Shown here: positions 1-10,566 of the stretch, piece by piece | How positions within the stretch are numbered: position 1 is the stretch's first letter | Layout: each line of letters opens with the position of its first letter | Source: Martinezella miluonensis | GTDB taxonomy: Bacteria; Pseudomonadota; Alphaproteobacteria; Rhizobiales; Rhizobiaceae | Assembly: GCF_900094545.1 (NCBI RefSeq) | Contig: NZ_FMAH01000025.1 | Span: forward strand, 35,710-99,709 | DNA length: 64,000 bases | Direction of reading: 5' to 3' | Translations under genes and position numbers: made by a program | The notes under the pieces: model-generated | The model's database searches: none | Seen by the model: only the letters and a program-made list of their open reading frames with translations | Told to the model about the DNA's origin: nothing

Positions 1-410
1 TTTTTGCCACGTCCACGCCCAGCCTTCCGTCATATGTAACGTCCGGCGCATTTGCGCCATTGACGGCGGGTTAATACACGCTATGAACCACCCGCACTTG
101 TGGTATTTTAGCAATCGCAACATGGCTTTTCTTTCGTGGCGGTATGACAGGGCAAGTTTCATGCCGGGTGACACGAATTGGCCATATTACTGTGACAGCG
201 GAAACTCACGGCAAGCGGCGTTCTCAAGTTCCGATTTTCCTGCCCTCAAGCCCGCGCTTCGCAATATTGTGATAGTTCGGGGCGAAGCTCTTGATGGCAC
301 TTTAAGGGGACGGATCGACACTGAGCTGCGTTACTTGGCGCGAACCGCGCTATTTACTGCTTCCTCTCTAAGCTGCGCACAACTGGATCGCAGCGTTGAA
401 CGGTAGGGAT
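1..410. other. Upstream region without an assignable gene
   Basis: This stretch precedes the first recognisable gene. An open frame of about 107 codons from base 83 has no family resemblance, no signal peptide and an unusual composition, and it overlaps the start of the transpeptidase gene. I see no RNA gene or strong promoter. It presumably holds the promoter of the downstream gene. Confidence 0.4.
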
Positions 411-1724
411 ATGTCGAAGAAAAACGGAATTGAACCATTCTCGCGCCGCTCCTTCCTGCGGTCGGTCGCAACGTTCGGCGCTGCCGCATTGGCCGCGCCG
501 GCCCTCGCGCAAAACGCTTCCCCGCTGGAAGCGCTGATCAATGACCGTTCTCGCGGCAATTGGGATGATCAGTTCGACGCCAAGGCCGCCGCACGCACGG
601 CAGCTGCCGTCCTGTCCAACACGCCGATCCTCGGCCCCGATTCCGTACCGAATATCCAGCGGGCGATTGCCCAGTATCAGAGCATCGTCGCCAATGGCGG
701 CTGGCCGCAGATCAACCCGACCAGTCAGCAGTCGCTGCAGCTCGGCGTAACCGATCCGGCCGTGCAGGCGCTGCGCCAGCATCTGATGGTCACCGGCGAC
801 CTGCCGCGTGAAGCAGGCGTTTCGTCGGCCTTCGATTCTTATGTCGACGGCGCGGTCAAGCGCTTCCAGGCCCGCCATGGCCTGCCGCCGGATGGCGTTA
901 TCGGCGACTTCACGCTGAAGGCGATGAACATTTCCGCCAATGTCCGCCTGCAGCAGCTGAACACCAACCTCGTTCGCCTGCAGACGTTCCCGTCCGATCT
1001 CGGCCGTCGCCATGTCATGGTCAACATTCCGGCGACCTATATCGAAGCCGTGCAGGACGGCCAGGTTGCGCTGCGCCACGAGGCGATCGTCGGCCGCATC
1101 TCCCGCCCGACGCACATCATCAATTCGAAGATCTACGAGGTCATCCTCAACCCGTATTGGACGGCGCCGCGTTCTATCGTCATCAAGGACATCGTGCCGC
1201 TGATGCGCAAGGACCCGACCTATCTGAAGCGGAGCAACATCCGCCTCATCGACGGCAAGGGTCAGGAAGTCGCGCCGGAGACGATCGACTGGAATTCCGA
1301 CAAGGCGCCGGATTTGATGTTCCGCCAGGACCCAGGCAAGACCAACGCCATGGCGTCCACGAAGATCAACTTCCACAACCCCAACAACGAATACATGCAC
1401 GACACGCCCGAGCAGGGCCTGTTCAACAAGCTGATGCGTTTCGACAGCTCCGGCTGCGTCCGCGTTCAGAACGTGCGCGACCTGACGAACTGGCTGCTTA
1501 TGGACACGCCCGGCTGGCCGCGCCAGCACATCGAGCAGGTGATCGCCAGCCGCGTCAACACGCCGATCACCTTGGCGACGGAAGTGCCGGTCTATTTCGT
1601 CTATATCTCCGCCTGGAGTGCGGCCGACGGCATCGTCCAGTTCCGCGACGATATCTATCAGCTCGACGGCAATTCCGAGCTGGCGCTCGACACGACCCAG
1701 GGCATGGAAAAGCCGGTTCAATAA
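411..1724 (+). CDS. Tat-exported L,D-transpeptidase with peptidoglycan-binding domain (YkuD family)
   Basis: This 437-residue protein probably cross-links or modifies peptidoglycan in the periplasm. The N-terminus carries a twin-arginine signal (SRRSFLRS, residues 11-18) and an Ala-rich stretch ending in ALAQ near residue 37. Around residues 105-160 there is a PG_binding_1 domain (VDGAVKRFQARHGLPPDGVIG). The C-terminal half is a YkuD catalytic domain with the motif SSGCVRV, its nucleophile being Cys349. I chose the ATG at 411 because a TTG five codons upstream would leave extra residues ahead of the Tat signal. Full-length YcbB-like enzymes of rhizobia have this order. The gene stands alone, followed by a terminator. 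Confidence 0.9.
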   Translation: MSKKNGIEPFSRRSFLRSVATFGAAALAAPALAQNASPLEALINDRSRGNWDDQFDAKAAARTAAAVLSNTPILGPDSVPNIQRAIAQYQSIVANGGWPQINPTSQQSLQLGVTDPAVQALRQHLMVTGDLPREAGVSSAFDSYVDGAVKRFQARHGLPPDGVIGDFTLKAMNISANVRLQQLNTNLVRLQTFPSDLGRRHVMVNIPATYIEAVQDGQVALRHEAIVGRISRPTHIINSKIYEVILNPYWTAPRSIVIKDIVPLMRKDPTYLKRSNIRLIDGKGQEVAPETIDWNSDKAPDLMFRQDPGKTNAMASTKINFHNPNNEYMHDTPEQGLFNKLMRFDSSGCVRVQNVRDLTNWLLMDTPGWPRQHIEQVIASRVNTPITLATEVPVYFVYISAWSAADGIVQFRDDIYQLDGNSELALDTTQGMEKPVQ

Positions 1725-1751
1725 TCGGCCTTTCGATCTTAATTATTGTCG

Positions 1752-1779
1752 AAGCCGCGTCCTTGGGCGCGGCTTTTTC
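1752..1779 (+). terminator. Rho-independent terminator after the L,D-transpeptidase
   Basis: An eight-base stem AAGCCGCG / CGCGGCTT with an eight-base loop is followed by a run of T, 27 bases after the transpeptidase stop codon. Confidence 0.8.
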
Positions 1780-1898
1780 ATTGGCCGGCGCCGCTCAGCG
1801 TAGAATGCCCAGCAAATGTCGTTGATCGTATTGCTCTCCGGCGACCCTGACGTTAATACCGTCTGCATTGCCGTTCCGGCCGTTCAGGAGCTTTCACG

Positions 1899-3197
<1,299 letters not shown>

Positions 3198-3206
3198 GGA
3201 GGGCGC

Positions 3207-3683
3207 ATGCGCTGCCCCTATTGCGGTACGGAAGATACCCAGGTTAAGGATTCGCGCCCGGCGGAGGATAATACCTCCATCCGCCGGCGGCGGATCTGCC
3301 CGGATTGCGGCGGTCGCTTCACCACGTTCGAACGCGTGCAGCTTCGCGAGCTGATGGTCATCAAGAAGACCGGCCGCAAGGTGCTTTTCGATCGTGAAAA
3401 GCTGGTGCGTTCGTTCGATATCGCGCTGCGCAAGCGTCCGGTCGACCGCGACCGCATCGAGCGGGCCGTTTCCGGCATCGTCCGCCGCCTCGAAAGCTCG
3501 GGCGAGACCGAGATCAGTTCCGAACAGATCGGTCTCCAGGTGCTGGAAGCGCTGAAGAGCCTCGATGATGTCGCCTTCGTGCGCTACGCGTCGGTCTATC
3601 GCGATTTCTCCCATGCGGAGGATTTCGAGCACGTCATCAACGAGATCAACGCGAAGATCGCCCGCGATCCGCTGGATCCCTGA
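3207..3683 (+). CDS. nrdR: Transcriptional repressor NrdR
   Basis: NrdR is a nucleotide-sensing repressor of ribonucleotide reductase genes. The 158-residue protein has an N-terminal zinc ribbon (CPYCGTEDTQ and CPDCGGRF) followed by an ATP-cone domain (residues about 49-139) that binds ATP or dATP. The start is supported by AGGAGGG directly upstream of the ATG. The gene lies nine bases after glyA and two bases before ribD, the usual rhizobial order. Confidence 0.97.
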   Translation: MRCPYCGTEDTQVKDSRPAEDNTSIRRRRICPDCGGRFTTFERVQLRELMVIKKTGRKVLFDREKLVRSFDIALRKRPVDRDRIERAVSGIVRRLESSGETEISSEQIGLQVLEALKSLDDVAFVRYASVYRDFSHAEDFEHVINEINAKIARDPLDP

Positions 3684-3685
3684 CC

Positions 3686-4795
3686 ATGGCGCAGCGGCCG
3701 GAAGACGAGCGTTTCATGGCGGAGGCGATCCGCCTGTCGCGCACGCATCTGGGGCTGACCTCGACCAATCCCTCCGTCGGCTGCCTTATCGTCAGGGATG
3801 GCGTGGTCATTGGCCGCGGCGTCACAGCCGTGGGTGGCCGCCCGCATGCCGAGCCTCAGGCGCTTGCCGAGGCTGGTGAAGCGGCGAGGGGCGCCACAGC
3901 CTATGTGACGCTCGAACCCTGTTCGCATTACGGCAAAACGCCGCCCTGCGCCGAGGCGTTGATCGCGTACGGCGTAGCGCGTGTCGTCATCAGCGTCACC
4001 GACCCCGATCAGCGCGTTTCCGGCCGTGGCATCACCATGCTGCGCAATGCCGGCATCGAAGTCGATACCGGCATTCTGGAGACGGAGGGCAGGCGATCTC
4101 TGGCAGGCTACCTCATGCGCCAGACGAGAAATCGGCCCTATGTGACTCTGAAACTTGCCATTTCCGCCGATGGCATGATTGGTAAAACGGGCGAGGGGCA
4201 GGTGCGCATCACCGGAGATGCCGCTCGGGCGGAAGTGCAGATGCTGCGCGCCGAAAGCGACGCCATTCTCGTCGGCATCGGCACGGCGATCGCCGACGAT
4301 CCGGAATTGACCTGCCGGATTCCCGGCCTGGAAGACCGCTCGCCCTTGCGCATCGTCATCGACGAGCAACTGCAGCTTCCCTTCGGCAGCAAGCTGGTGC
4401 GGACGGCGCGGAAGTATCCGGTCATCGCGGTCGCCGCTCATCCACCGTCCTTCGACGACAGCACCGATGCCGCCTTCCTGGGGCGCCGAGCTGCCCTGGA
4501 TGCTGCGGGCGTCGAGGTATTGCAATCGAATACGAACGAACTGGGAGGGTTGCTGGAGGCGCTTGGCACCCGCGGCATCTCGTCTCTGCTGGTGGAGGGG
4601 GGCGCCAGGATGGCGCAGCGGTTCCTCGATGCGGATCTCGTCGATCGCATCCTCTTGTTTCAGGGGCCGGCTGATATCGGCGAAGGCGGTATTGAATCCC
4701 CGGTCCTCAAATCCAATATCCCAGCCAGTTTCATGCATATCGGACAGAGCCGCTTCGGCGATGATGTCTGCGACGAATACGAAAGAGGTTTTTGA
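3686..4795 (+). CDS. ribD: Bifunctional diaminohydroxyphosphoribosylaminopyrimidine deaminase / 5-amino-6-(5-phosphoribosylamino)uracil reductase
   Basis: RibD catalyses two successive steps of riboflavin synthesis. The N-terminal deaminase domain has the zinc-site motifs HAEPQAL and PCSHYGKTPPC. The C-terminal NADPH-dependent reductase domain follows from about residue 150 (NRPYVTLKLAISADG). Length is 369 residues, normal for the fusion. The stop codon overlaps the ribE start in TGATG, implying translational coupling. Confidence 0.97.
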   Translation: MAQRPEDERFMAEAIRLSRTHLGLTSTNPSVGCLIVRDGVVIGRGVTAVGGRPHAEPQALAEAGEAARGATAYVTLEPCSHYGKTPPCAEALIAYGVARVVISVTDPDQRVSGRGITMLRNAGIEVDTGILETEGRRSLAGYLMRQTRNRPYVTLKLAISADGMIGKTGEGQVRITGDAARAEVQMLRAESDAILVGIGTAIADDPELTCRIPGLEDRSPLRIVIDEQLQLPFGSKLVRTARKYPVIAVAAHPPSFDDSTDAAFLGRRAALDAAGVEVLQSNTNELGGLLEALGTRGISSLLVEGGARMAQRFLDADLVDRILLFQGPADIGEGGIESPVLKSNIPASFMHIGQSRFGDDVCDEYERGF

Positions 4796-5415
4796 TGTTT
4801 ACCGGAATTGTCACCGACGTCGGCACGGTCGAATCCATTTCCCCCATGAAGGAAGGCATCAAGCTGCGCGTTGCCACCAATTACGATCCGGCAACGATCG
4901 ACATGGGTGCTTCGATTTCGCATGCCGGCGTTTGCCTGACGGTCACCGGACTGCCGGAGCAGGGCAGCAATGGGCGCTGGTTCGAGGTTGAGGCGTGGGA
5001 AGAAGCCCTGCGCCTGACGACGATCGGCACCTGGGAAACCGGCAACAAGATCAACCTCGAGCGCTCCCTCAAGATCGGTGACGAACTCGGCGGGCACATC
5101 GTTTCCGGCCATATCGACGGCAAGGCGGAAATTCTCTCCGTGACGCCCGAAGGCGAGGCCACCCGCTTCCGCCTACGTGCGCCGGAACACCTCGCCAAGT
5201 TCGTCGCTCCGAAAGGTTCGGTTGCGCTCGACGGCACATCGCTCACGGTTAACGCTGTCGATGGCCTGGAATTCGACGTGCTGCTGATCCGCCACTCGCT
5301 CGAGGTCACGACCTGGGGCGCACGCAAGGCCGGCGACTTCGTCAATTTCGAGGTCGACACCATGGCGCGCTACGCTGCACGGCTGGCGGAGTTCCCGGTC
5401 GTCCGCGAGGCCTGA
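4795..5415 (+). CDS. ribE: Riboflavin synthase alpha chain
   Basis: This enzyme dismutates two 6,7-dimethyl-8-ribityllumazine molecules to riboflavin. The 206-residue protein starts with the family-typical MFTGIV and has two lumazine-binding repeats, the second beginning at GGHIVSGHIDG. The ATG at 4795 shares its A with the ribD stop. A TTG one codon upstream is also open but would be atypical. It is the last gene of the glyA-ribE run; ribH lies 1.8 kb further on, past three opposite-strand genes. Confidence 0.97.
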   Translation: MFTGIVTDVGTVESISPMKEGIKLRVATNYDPATIDMGASISHAGVCLTVTGLPEQGSNGRWFEVEAWEEALRLTTIGTWETGNKINLERSLKIGDELGGHIVSGHIDGKAEILSVTPEGEATRFRLRAPEHLAKFVAPKGSVALDGTSLTVNAVDGLEFDVLLIRHSLEVTTWGARKAGDFVNFEVDTMARYAARLAEFPVVREA

Positions 5416-5437
5416 GTTTCACTGGCTAGCCGCCAGG

Positions 5438-5462
5438 GAGGCGCGCGCTCTGGGGGCGCCTC
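5438..5462. terminator. Hairpin between convergent ribE and a GNAT gene
   Basis: GAGGCGC pairs with GCGCCTC across an 11-base loop, between the two convergent stop codons. There is no T tract, so terminator function is only suggested by position. Confidence 0.35.
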
Positions 5463-5469
5463 GGCAGTC

Positions 5470-5952
5470 TTATGCGAGTATCTTCTCCATGAGGAAATTT
5501 GCCAGCGTCTGGCCGCGCTTTTCGACCTTCTGCGCGGCCACGACGGCAAAGCCTTTGCGCTCGAAGAAGGGGCGGGCGGTCAGGCTCGCTTCGGTGAAAA
5601 TCCGCTGAAAGCCCTGTTTGCGGGCTGCGCTTTCGACAGTCGCAAGCAACAGGCTGGCGACACCTCTTCCCTGATAGTCGGGATCGACGAACATCATATC
5701 CAGGCAGCCATCCGATTTCAGATCGGTAAAGCCGACGGGCGTGGAGCAATCCATCGCAAGCCAGGTCGGCCGGCTTGCCCGATGCCGCGTCCAGGCTTCG
5801 ACGTCATCGACCTTTGCCCAGGCGGCAATCTGCGCCTGGCTGTAATCTTCTGAAGCTACCTCTCGAATGGCCCGCAGGAAAATGTCGATCGTCGCCTGCG
5901 TATCATCCGGATCGTAAGGCTTGATCGAGAACTTTTCGTGCGACACCGGCAT
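5470..5952 (-). CDS. GNAT family N-acetyltransferase
   Basis: A 160-residue protein of the acetyl-CoA-dependent GNAT fold. The acetyl-CoA binding motif is visible as DPDYQGRGVASLLLATVE (around residues 90-107), followed by the usual FFERKGF element. The substrate cannot be told. The start is supported by GGAGGG six bases upstream. It is the last of three minus-strand genes (cupin, GNAT, GNAT) lying between ribE and ribH. Confidence 0.9.
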   Translation of the reverse strand: MPVSHEKFSIKPYDPDDTQATIDIFLRAIREVASEDYSQAQIAAWAKVDDVEAWTRHRASRPTWLAMDCSTPVGFTDLKSDGCLDMMFVDPDYQGRGVASLLLATVESAARKQGFQRIFTEASLTARPFFERKGFAVVAAQKVEKRGQTLANFLMEKILA

Positions 5953-5974
5953 GATGAGCCCTCCGAAACGATGC

Positions 5975-6493
5975 CTAACGCTCGAACATCACGTGGGACT
6001 TATCTTTGAAGATGATCTCACCGATCCGGCGGAAGCCGATTTTCTCGGCCACGCGTAGCGATGATCTGTTCTCGATCTCTACGATGCAAGTCATGCGCCG
6101 GCCCGCGAACTGCCCGTCGGCCCAGGCGATAGCCGCGCTCATGGCTTCCGTCGCATAGCCCTTGCCCTGCATCGGCGGTGTAATACCCCAGCCGGCCTCC
6201 AGCGTGCCCTCCGTTGACGGGGTCATGTCCCGATGCAGATCGAGGAAGCCAACTTCGCCGATCAGCTTCCCGCTTTGCCGTTCCTCGACTGCGAAGAAGC
6301 CGAAGCCGAGATGGTGCCACAGGCCGGCATAGCGCAGGAGGCGAGCCCAGACCTGCTCGCGCGTCGGCATCTCGCCGCCGATGAAGCGGACGAGATCCTT
6401 GTGCTTCCAGAGAGCCAGGAAGTCATCGAAATCATCCAGTCTGTGTCCGCGCAGCAAAAGGCGGTCGGTCGTCAACGTCGGAATAACGGTCAT
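5975..6493 (-). CDS. GNAT family N-acetyltransferase (RimJ/RimL type)
   Basis: A 172-residue acetyltransferase of the Acetyltransf_3 type. It begins TLTTDRLLLRGHRLDDF, typical of RimJ/RimL-like enzymes, and carries the acetyl-CoA loop PMQGKGYATEAMSAAIAW. The frame is open upstream to 6877, but that extension runs antiparallel through the cupin gene and lacks family resemblance, so I start at the ATG at 6493. The substrate is unknown. It is 22 bases upstream of the second GNAT gene and probably in the same transcript. Confidence 0.88.
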   Translation of the reverse strand: MTVIPTLTTDRLLLRGHRLDDFDDFLALWKHKDLVRFIGGEMPTREQVWARLLRYAGLWHHLGFGFFAVEERQSGKLIGEVGFLDLHRDMTPSTEGTLEAGWGITPPMQGKGYATEAMSAAIAWADGQFAGRRMTCIVEIENRSSLRVAEKIGFRRIGEIIFKDKSHVMFER

Positions 6494-6528
6494 AGCTACG
6501 GATCTTTGCTGACAAAATTTGGTGATAT

Positions 6529-7038
6529 TCAGTCGTTCGAGGCGCCGGGCTCGCCGTCCCAGTAATCGAGGTTGGCAGCGGCGGCACGACCGATCGCACG
6601 GAACGCTGTCTTGCCGTCGCTGTAGGTCTTGGCCAGGAATTTGCCGGAATCGGGATATTCGACAATTTCGGTTCGCGCCTTCGTGGAAATGGCAAGATAG
6701 ACCAGCACGCCGGGGCCGATATTGATCAGCTGATGCGCCGTCTCCGGGCCGCCTGCCGGAGCACCCAGCACATCGCCCTTGCTGACCGCGATACGTTGAT
6801 CGCCGAAGCGATATTCGCCTTCGCCATCGAGAATGACGAAAAGCTCTTCCTCGACGTGGTGATTGTGAAACGGACAACCGGATTTGCCCGGCGGCACCTC
6901 GTTGTAACTGATCCCGAGCTGCTTCAGCCCGAGCATCGACCCGAAGGACGTATCGCTGCCGGCAAAGAAGCTGCCCTGCTGCCAGTGCTCCAGTTCAAGC
7001 TCGCCGACATTGACGGCGGGTGCGGATTTCTTCGTCAT
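6529..7038 (-). CDS. Cupin domain protein
   Basis: A 169-residue single-domain cupin. Metal-binding motif 1 appears as PFHNHHVEEELFVILDGEG and motif 2 as GAPAGGPETAHQLINIG, so a metal centre is plausible. The end contains an AxDYWDGE-like tail seen in many proteobacterial cupins annotated as hypothetical or mannose-6-phosphate-isomerase-like. No reaction can be assigned. A GGGGG ribosome-binding site precedes the start. It is transcribed divergently from ribH. Confidence 0.85.
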   Translation of the reverse strand: MTKKSAPAVNVGELELEHWQQGSFFAGSDTSFGSMLGLKQLGISYNEVPPGKSGCPFHNHHVEEELFVILDGEGEYRFGDQRIAVSKGDVLGAPAGGPETAHQLINIGPGVLVYLAISTKARTEIVEYPDSGKFLAKTYSDGKTAFRAIGRAAAANLDYWDGEPGASND

Positions 7039-7237
7039 GAATTCCCCCTTTGCAGGCCCGAAATTATTATCGAAGCGGTTGCGTGCGCGGAAGCCACAAT
7101 TTCTGCGTCGCTCCGATCATTTCCAAATAGGGTCGGAATCGGCATGGACCATTGAAAAACACTTGCCAAGTGAGGCCCGCCGTGGTTTGACCCGGCCTAA
7201 TAAGGTGCCGCGCCCCCTCTCAATCCTCAGGTGATGT

Positions 7238-7693
7238 ATGTCCAGCTCTTCCAATGCCCATATCCTCATCATCGAAGCCCGCTTCTACGATGATATGGCC
7301 GATGCTCTGCTCGACGGCGCCAAGGCCGCTCTCGACGCCGCCGGCGCGACCTATGACATCGTTACCGTGCCCGGCGCGCTGGAGATCCCGGCTGCGATTG
7401 CAATGGCGCTCGACGGCGGCGATAATGGCGGCGTCATCTATGATGGCTATGTCGCCCTCGGCATGGTCATCCGCGGCGAAACCTATCATTTCGATATCGT
7501 CGCCAATGAATCTTCGCGGGCGCTGATGGATCTGGCCGTCAGCGAATCCCTCGCGATCGGCAACGGTATCCTGACCGTCGAGAACGATGAGCAGGCATGG
7601 GCACGCGCCCGCCGTTCGGACAAGGACAAGGGCGGCTTTGCCGCTCGCGCGGCGCTGACCATGATCGCGCTGAAAGAGAAGTTGGGTGCATAA
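7238..7693 (+). CDS. ribH: 6,7-dimethyl-8-ribityllumazine synthase
   Basis: This enzyme condenses 5-amino-6-ribitylaminouracil with dihydroxybutanone phosphate to make lumazine, the substrate of RibE. The 151-residue protein shows the active-site segments VPGALEIPAAI and GMVIRGETYHFDIVANESS, with the catalytic His in the latter. The start choice (MSSSSNAH) leaves the family-typical ILIIEARFYDDMADALLDGA close to the N-terminus. nusB follows after three bases, the conserved ribH-nusB pairing. Confidence 0.97.
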   Translation: MSSSSNAHILIIEARFYDDMADALLDGAKAALDAAGATYDIVTVPGALEIPAAIAMALDGGDNGGVIYDGYVALGMVIRGETYHFDIVANESSRALMDLAVSESLAIGNGILTVENDEQAWARARRSDKDKGGFAARAALTMIALKEKLGA

Positions 7694-7696
7694 TTC

Positions 7697-8179
7697 ATGA
7701 GCAATCAGGATAACGAGCGACCGGCAAAGCCCGCCAACCAGCGGGGCGCAGCGCGCCTTGCGGCGGTGCAGGCGCTCTATCAGATGGATATCGGCGGAAC
7801 CGGCGTTCTCGAGGTGGTGGCTGAATACGAGGCCCACCGTCTCGGACAGGAGCTGGACGGCGAGACCTATCTGAAGGCCGACGCCTCCTGGTTCCGCTCC
7901 ATCGTGTCCGGTGTCGTGCGCGAGCAGACCCGGCTCGACCCGCTGATCGGCTCCGCCCTTCAGGACGACTGGGCGCTGTCGCGTCTCGACAGCACCGTAC
8001 GCGCCATCCTGCGTGCCGGCACATTCGAGCTGCTCGACCGCAAGGACGTGCCGGTTCCGGTCATCGTCACCGAATATGTCGAGATCGCGCATGCCTTCTT
8101 CGAAGAGGACGAGCCGAAGCTCGTAAACGCCGTGCTCGACCGAATCGCCAAGCAGGTTCGCGGCGAAGCCAAGAAATAG
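7697..8179 (+). CDS. nusB: Transcription antitermination factor NusB
   Basis: NusB binds boxA RNA with ribosomal protein S10 in rRNA antitermination. The 160-residue protein opens with a short basic leader and then the helical NusB fold (GAARLAAVQALYQMDIGG; later FRSIVSGVVR and a C-terminal NAVLDRIAKQVR). Length fits alphaproteobacterial NusB. It lies three bases after ribH. Confidence 0.97.
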   Translation: MSNQDNERPAKPANQRGAARLAAVQALYQMDIGGTGVLEVVAEYEAHRLGQELDGETYLKADASWFRSIVSGVVREQTRLDPLIGSALQDDWALSRLDSTVRAILRAGTFELLDRKDVPVPVIVTEYVEIAHAFFEEDEPKLVNAVLDRIAKQVRGEAKK

Positions 8180-8427
8180 GTTTCGCCAAGCCCGAATAAG
8201 GCAAAGTTCAGCACTTTCGTTTCCTTCGTTCGCGCCTGATTTCATCTCCGAATATTCTTTTGAACCTCCTGCGGGCGTTTTACCCGCGGGCGGTCTTGAC
8301 GCGACGTTTTCTCAACAGCAATCTCGCATTGCACATCTGTCGATTGCCCTGGAGGAGGGGAGCGACCGACGTCGCAGGCGGCCGGGGGAGGAGTGAACCG
8401 CCGGTTTTTTTGGAGGGAAAAAGCGAA

Positions 8428-10566
8428 ATGTCGATTCTTTTAGGAGTGATCGCATGCGGACTGCTCTCGGTCATCTATGCCGTATGGGCAACTCGGTCGG
8501 TGCTCGCTGCCGATCAGGGCAACGCCCGCATGCAAGAGATTGCCGGGTATATTCGTGAAGGAGCGCAGGCTTATCTTGCGCGTCAATATAGAACCATTGC
8601 CATTGTCGGGGTCATTGTTTTCATCGCGGCCTGGCTCCTCTTGTCGTCCGAAGCCGCTTTTGGCTTCCTGATCGGCGCAATCCTCTCAGGCGCCGCAGGT
8701 TTCATTGGCATGCACGTCTCCGTGCGCGCCAATGTCCGCACCGCGCAAGCCTCGTCGCAGAGCTTGTCCGCGGGCCTCGACATCGCCTTCAAGTCGGGCG
8801 CCATCACCGGCATGCTCGTCGCGGGTCTCGCCCTGCTTGGCGTTTCCATCTATTTCTATTTTCTGACGGTGGTCCTCGGTCATGAAGCCGGCTCGCGCGA
8901 TGTCATCGACGCGCTGGTGGCCCTCGGTTTCGGTGCGTCGCTGATCTCGATCTTCGCCCGTCTCGGCGGCGGCATCTTCACCAAGGGCGCCGACGTCGGC
9001 GGCGACCTCGTCGGCAAGGTTGAGGCCGGTATTCCGGAGGACGATCCGCGCAACCCAGCCACCATCGCCGATAACGTCGGCGACAATGTCGGCGATTGCG
9101 CCGGCATGGCGGCAGACTTGTTCGAGACCTATGCGGTTTCCGTCGTCGCGACGATGGTTCTCGCTTCAATCTTCTTTGCCGGCTCACCGATCCTCGGCTC
9201 CGCCATGATCTATCCGCTGGCGATCTGCGGCGCCTGCATCATCACCTCGATCATCGGCACGTTCTTCGTAAAGCTCGGTGCCAATGGCTCCATCATGGGC
9301 GCACTCTACAAGGGCCTGATCGCCACGGGCATCCTGTCGATCATCGGTCTCGGTGCAGCCACCTCGCTGACCATTGGCTGGGGCTCTATCGGCACCGTCG
9401 CCGGCTTCGATATCACCGGCACGAGGCTCTTTGCCTGCGGCATCGTCGGTCTGATCGTCACGGCGCTGATCGTCGTCATCACCGAATACTATACCGGCAC
9501 GAACAAGCGGCCGGTCAACTCCATCGCCCAGGCGTCGGTGACCGGTCACGGCACCAATGTCATCCAAGGCCTCGCTGTCTCGCTCGAATCGACGGCGCTG
9601 CCGGCAATCGTCATCGTCGGCGGCATCATCGCTACTTATCAGCTTGGCGGCCTGTTCGGCACGGGCATTGCCGTGACGGCCATGCTTGGCCTCGCCGGCA
9701 TGATCGTCGCGCTCGACGCCTTCGGCCCGGTCACGGACAATGCCGGCGGCATCGCGGAAATGTCGCATCTTCCGCCGGAAGTGCGCAAATCCACCGATGC
9801 GCTGGATGCGGTCGGCAACACCACCAAAGCCGTCACCAAGGGATATGCCATCGGTTCGGCCGGCCTCGGCGCGCTGGTATTGTTCGCAGCCTATTCGAAC
9901 GACCTGCGGTACTTCGCCGCTCACGGCGATAAGTTCCCTTACTTCGCCAATGTGGGCACGATCTCGTTCGAGCTTTCGAACCCTTACGTTGTTGCCGGGT
10001 TGCTGTTCGGCGGCCTCATTCCCTATCTCTTCGGCGGTATCGCCATGACGGCCGTCGGCCGCGCTGCCGGTTCCATCGTCGAGGAAGTGCGCCGGCAATT
10101 TCGCGAGAAGCCGGGCATCATGCTGGGCACGGAGCGTCCCGACTACGGCCGCGCCGTCGATCTGCTGACCAAGGCCGCTATTCGCGAAATGATCATCCCG
10201 TCGCTCTTGCCGGTTCTAGCACCCATCGTCGTCTATTTCGGCGTTCTGCTGCTTTCCGGCTCCAAGGCTTCGGCTTTCGCCGCACTTGGCGCTTCGCTGC
10301 TCGGCGTGATCATCAACGGCCTCTTCGTCGCCATCTCGATGACGTCGGGCGGCGGTGCATGGGACAATGCCAAGAAGAGCTTCGAGGATGGCTTCGTCGA
10401 CAAGGACGGGACACGCCATATGAAGGGCTCCGAAGCGCATAAGGCCTCAGTCACGGGCGACACCGTCGGCGATCCCTACAAGGATACGGCTGGCCCCGCC
10501 GTCAATCCGGCGATCAAGATCACCAATATCGTCGCATTGCTGCTGCTCGCCATCCTTGCCGGATAG
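8428..10566 (+). CDS. hppA: K+-insensitive proton-translocating inorganic pyrophosphatase
   Basis: This membrane pump couples pyrophosphate hydrolysis to proton export across the inner membrane. The 712-residue protein has the family's many transmembrane helices and the substrate site GGDLVGKVEAGIPEDDPRNP followed by DNVGDNVGDCAGMAADLFE. In GNTTKA a Lys takes the place of the Ala of K+-dependent enzymes, which marks the K+-independent class. I start at the ATG at 8428, after GGAGGG at 8412-8417; the open frame extends 56 codons further without family resemblance. The stop codon lies inside a repeat (see 10564-10680). Confidence 0.96.
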   Translation: MSILLGVIACGLLSVIYAVWATRSVLAADQGNARMQEIAGYIREGAQAYLARQYRTIAIVGVIVFIAAWLLLSSEAAFGFLIGAILSGAAGFIGMHVSVRANVRTAQASSQSLSAGLDIAFKSGAITGMLVAGLALLGVSIYFYFLTVVLGHEAGSRDVIDALVALGFGASLISIFARLGGGIFTKGADVGGDLVGKVEAGIPEDDPRNPATIADNVGDNVGDCAGMAADLFETYAVSVVATMVLASIFFAGSPILGSAMIYPLAICGACIITSIIGTFFVKLGANGSIMGALYKGLIATGILSIIGLGAATSLTIGWGSIGTVAGFDITGTRLFACGIVGLIVTALIVVITEYYTGTNKRPVNSIAQASVTGHGTNVIQGLAVSLESTALPAIVIVGGIIATYQLGGLFGTGIAVTAMLGLAGMIVALDAFGPVTDNAGGIAEMSHLPPEVRKSTDALDAVGNTTKAVTKGYAIGSAGLGALVLFAAYSNDLRYFAAHGDKFPYFANVGTISFELSNPYVVAGLLFGGLIPYLFGGIAMTAVGRAAGSIVEEVRRQFREKPGIMLGTERPDYGRAVDLLTKAAIREMIIPSLLPVLAPIVVYFGVLLLSGSKASAFAALGASLLGVIINGLFVAISMTSGGGAWDNAKKSFEDGFVDKDGTRHMKGSEAHKASVTGDTVGDPYKDTAGPAVNPAIKITNIVALLLLAILAG

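Noticed and set aside
83..406. Possible small gene at the left edge
   Set aside because: No start signal, family resemblance or coding-like composition, and it runs into the transpeptidase start.
7039..7237. FMN riboswitch upstream of ribH
   Set aside because: The conserved RFN core segments are not present in this leader.
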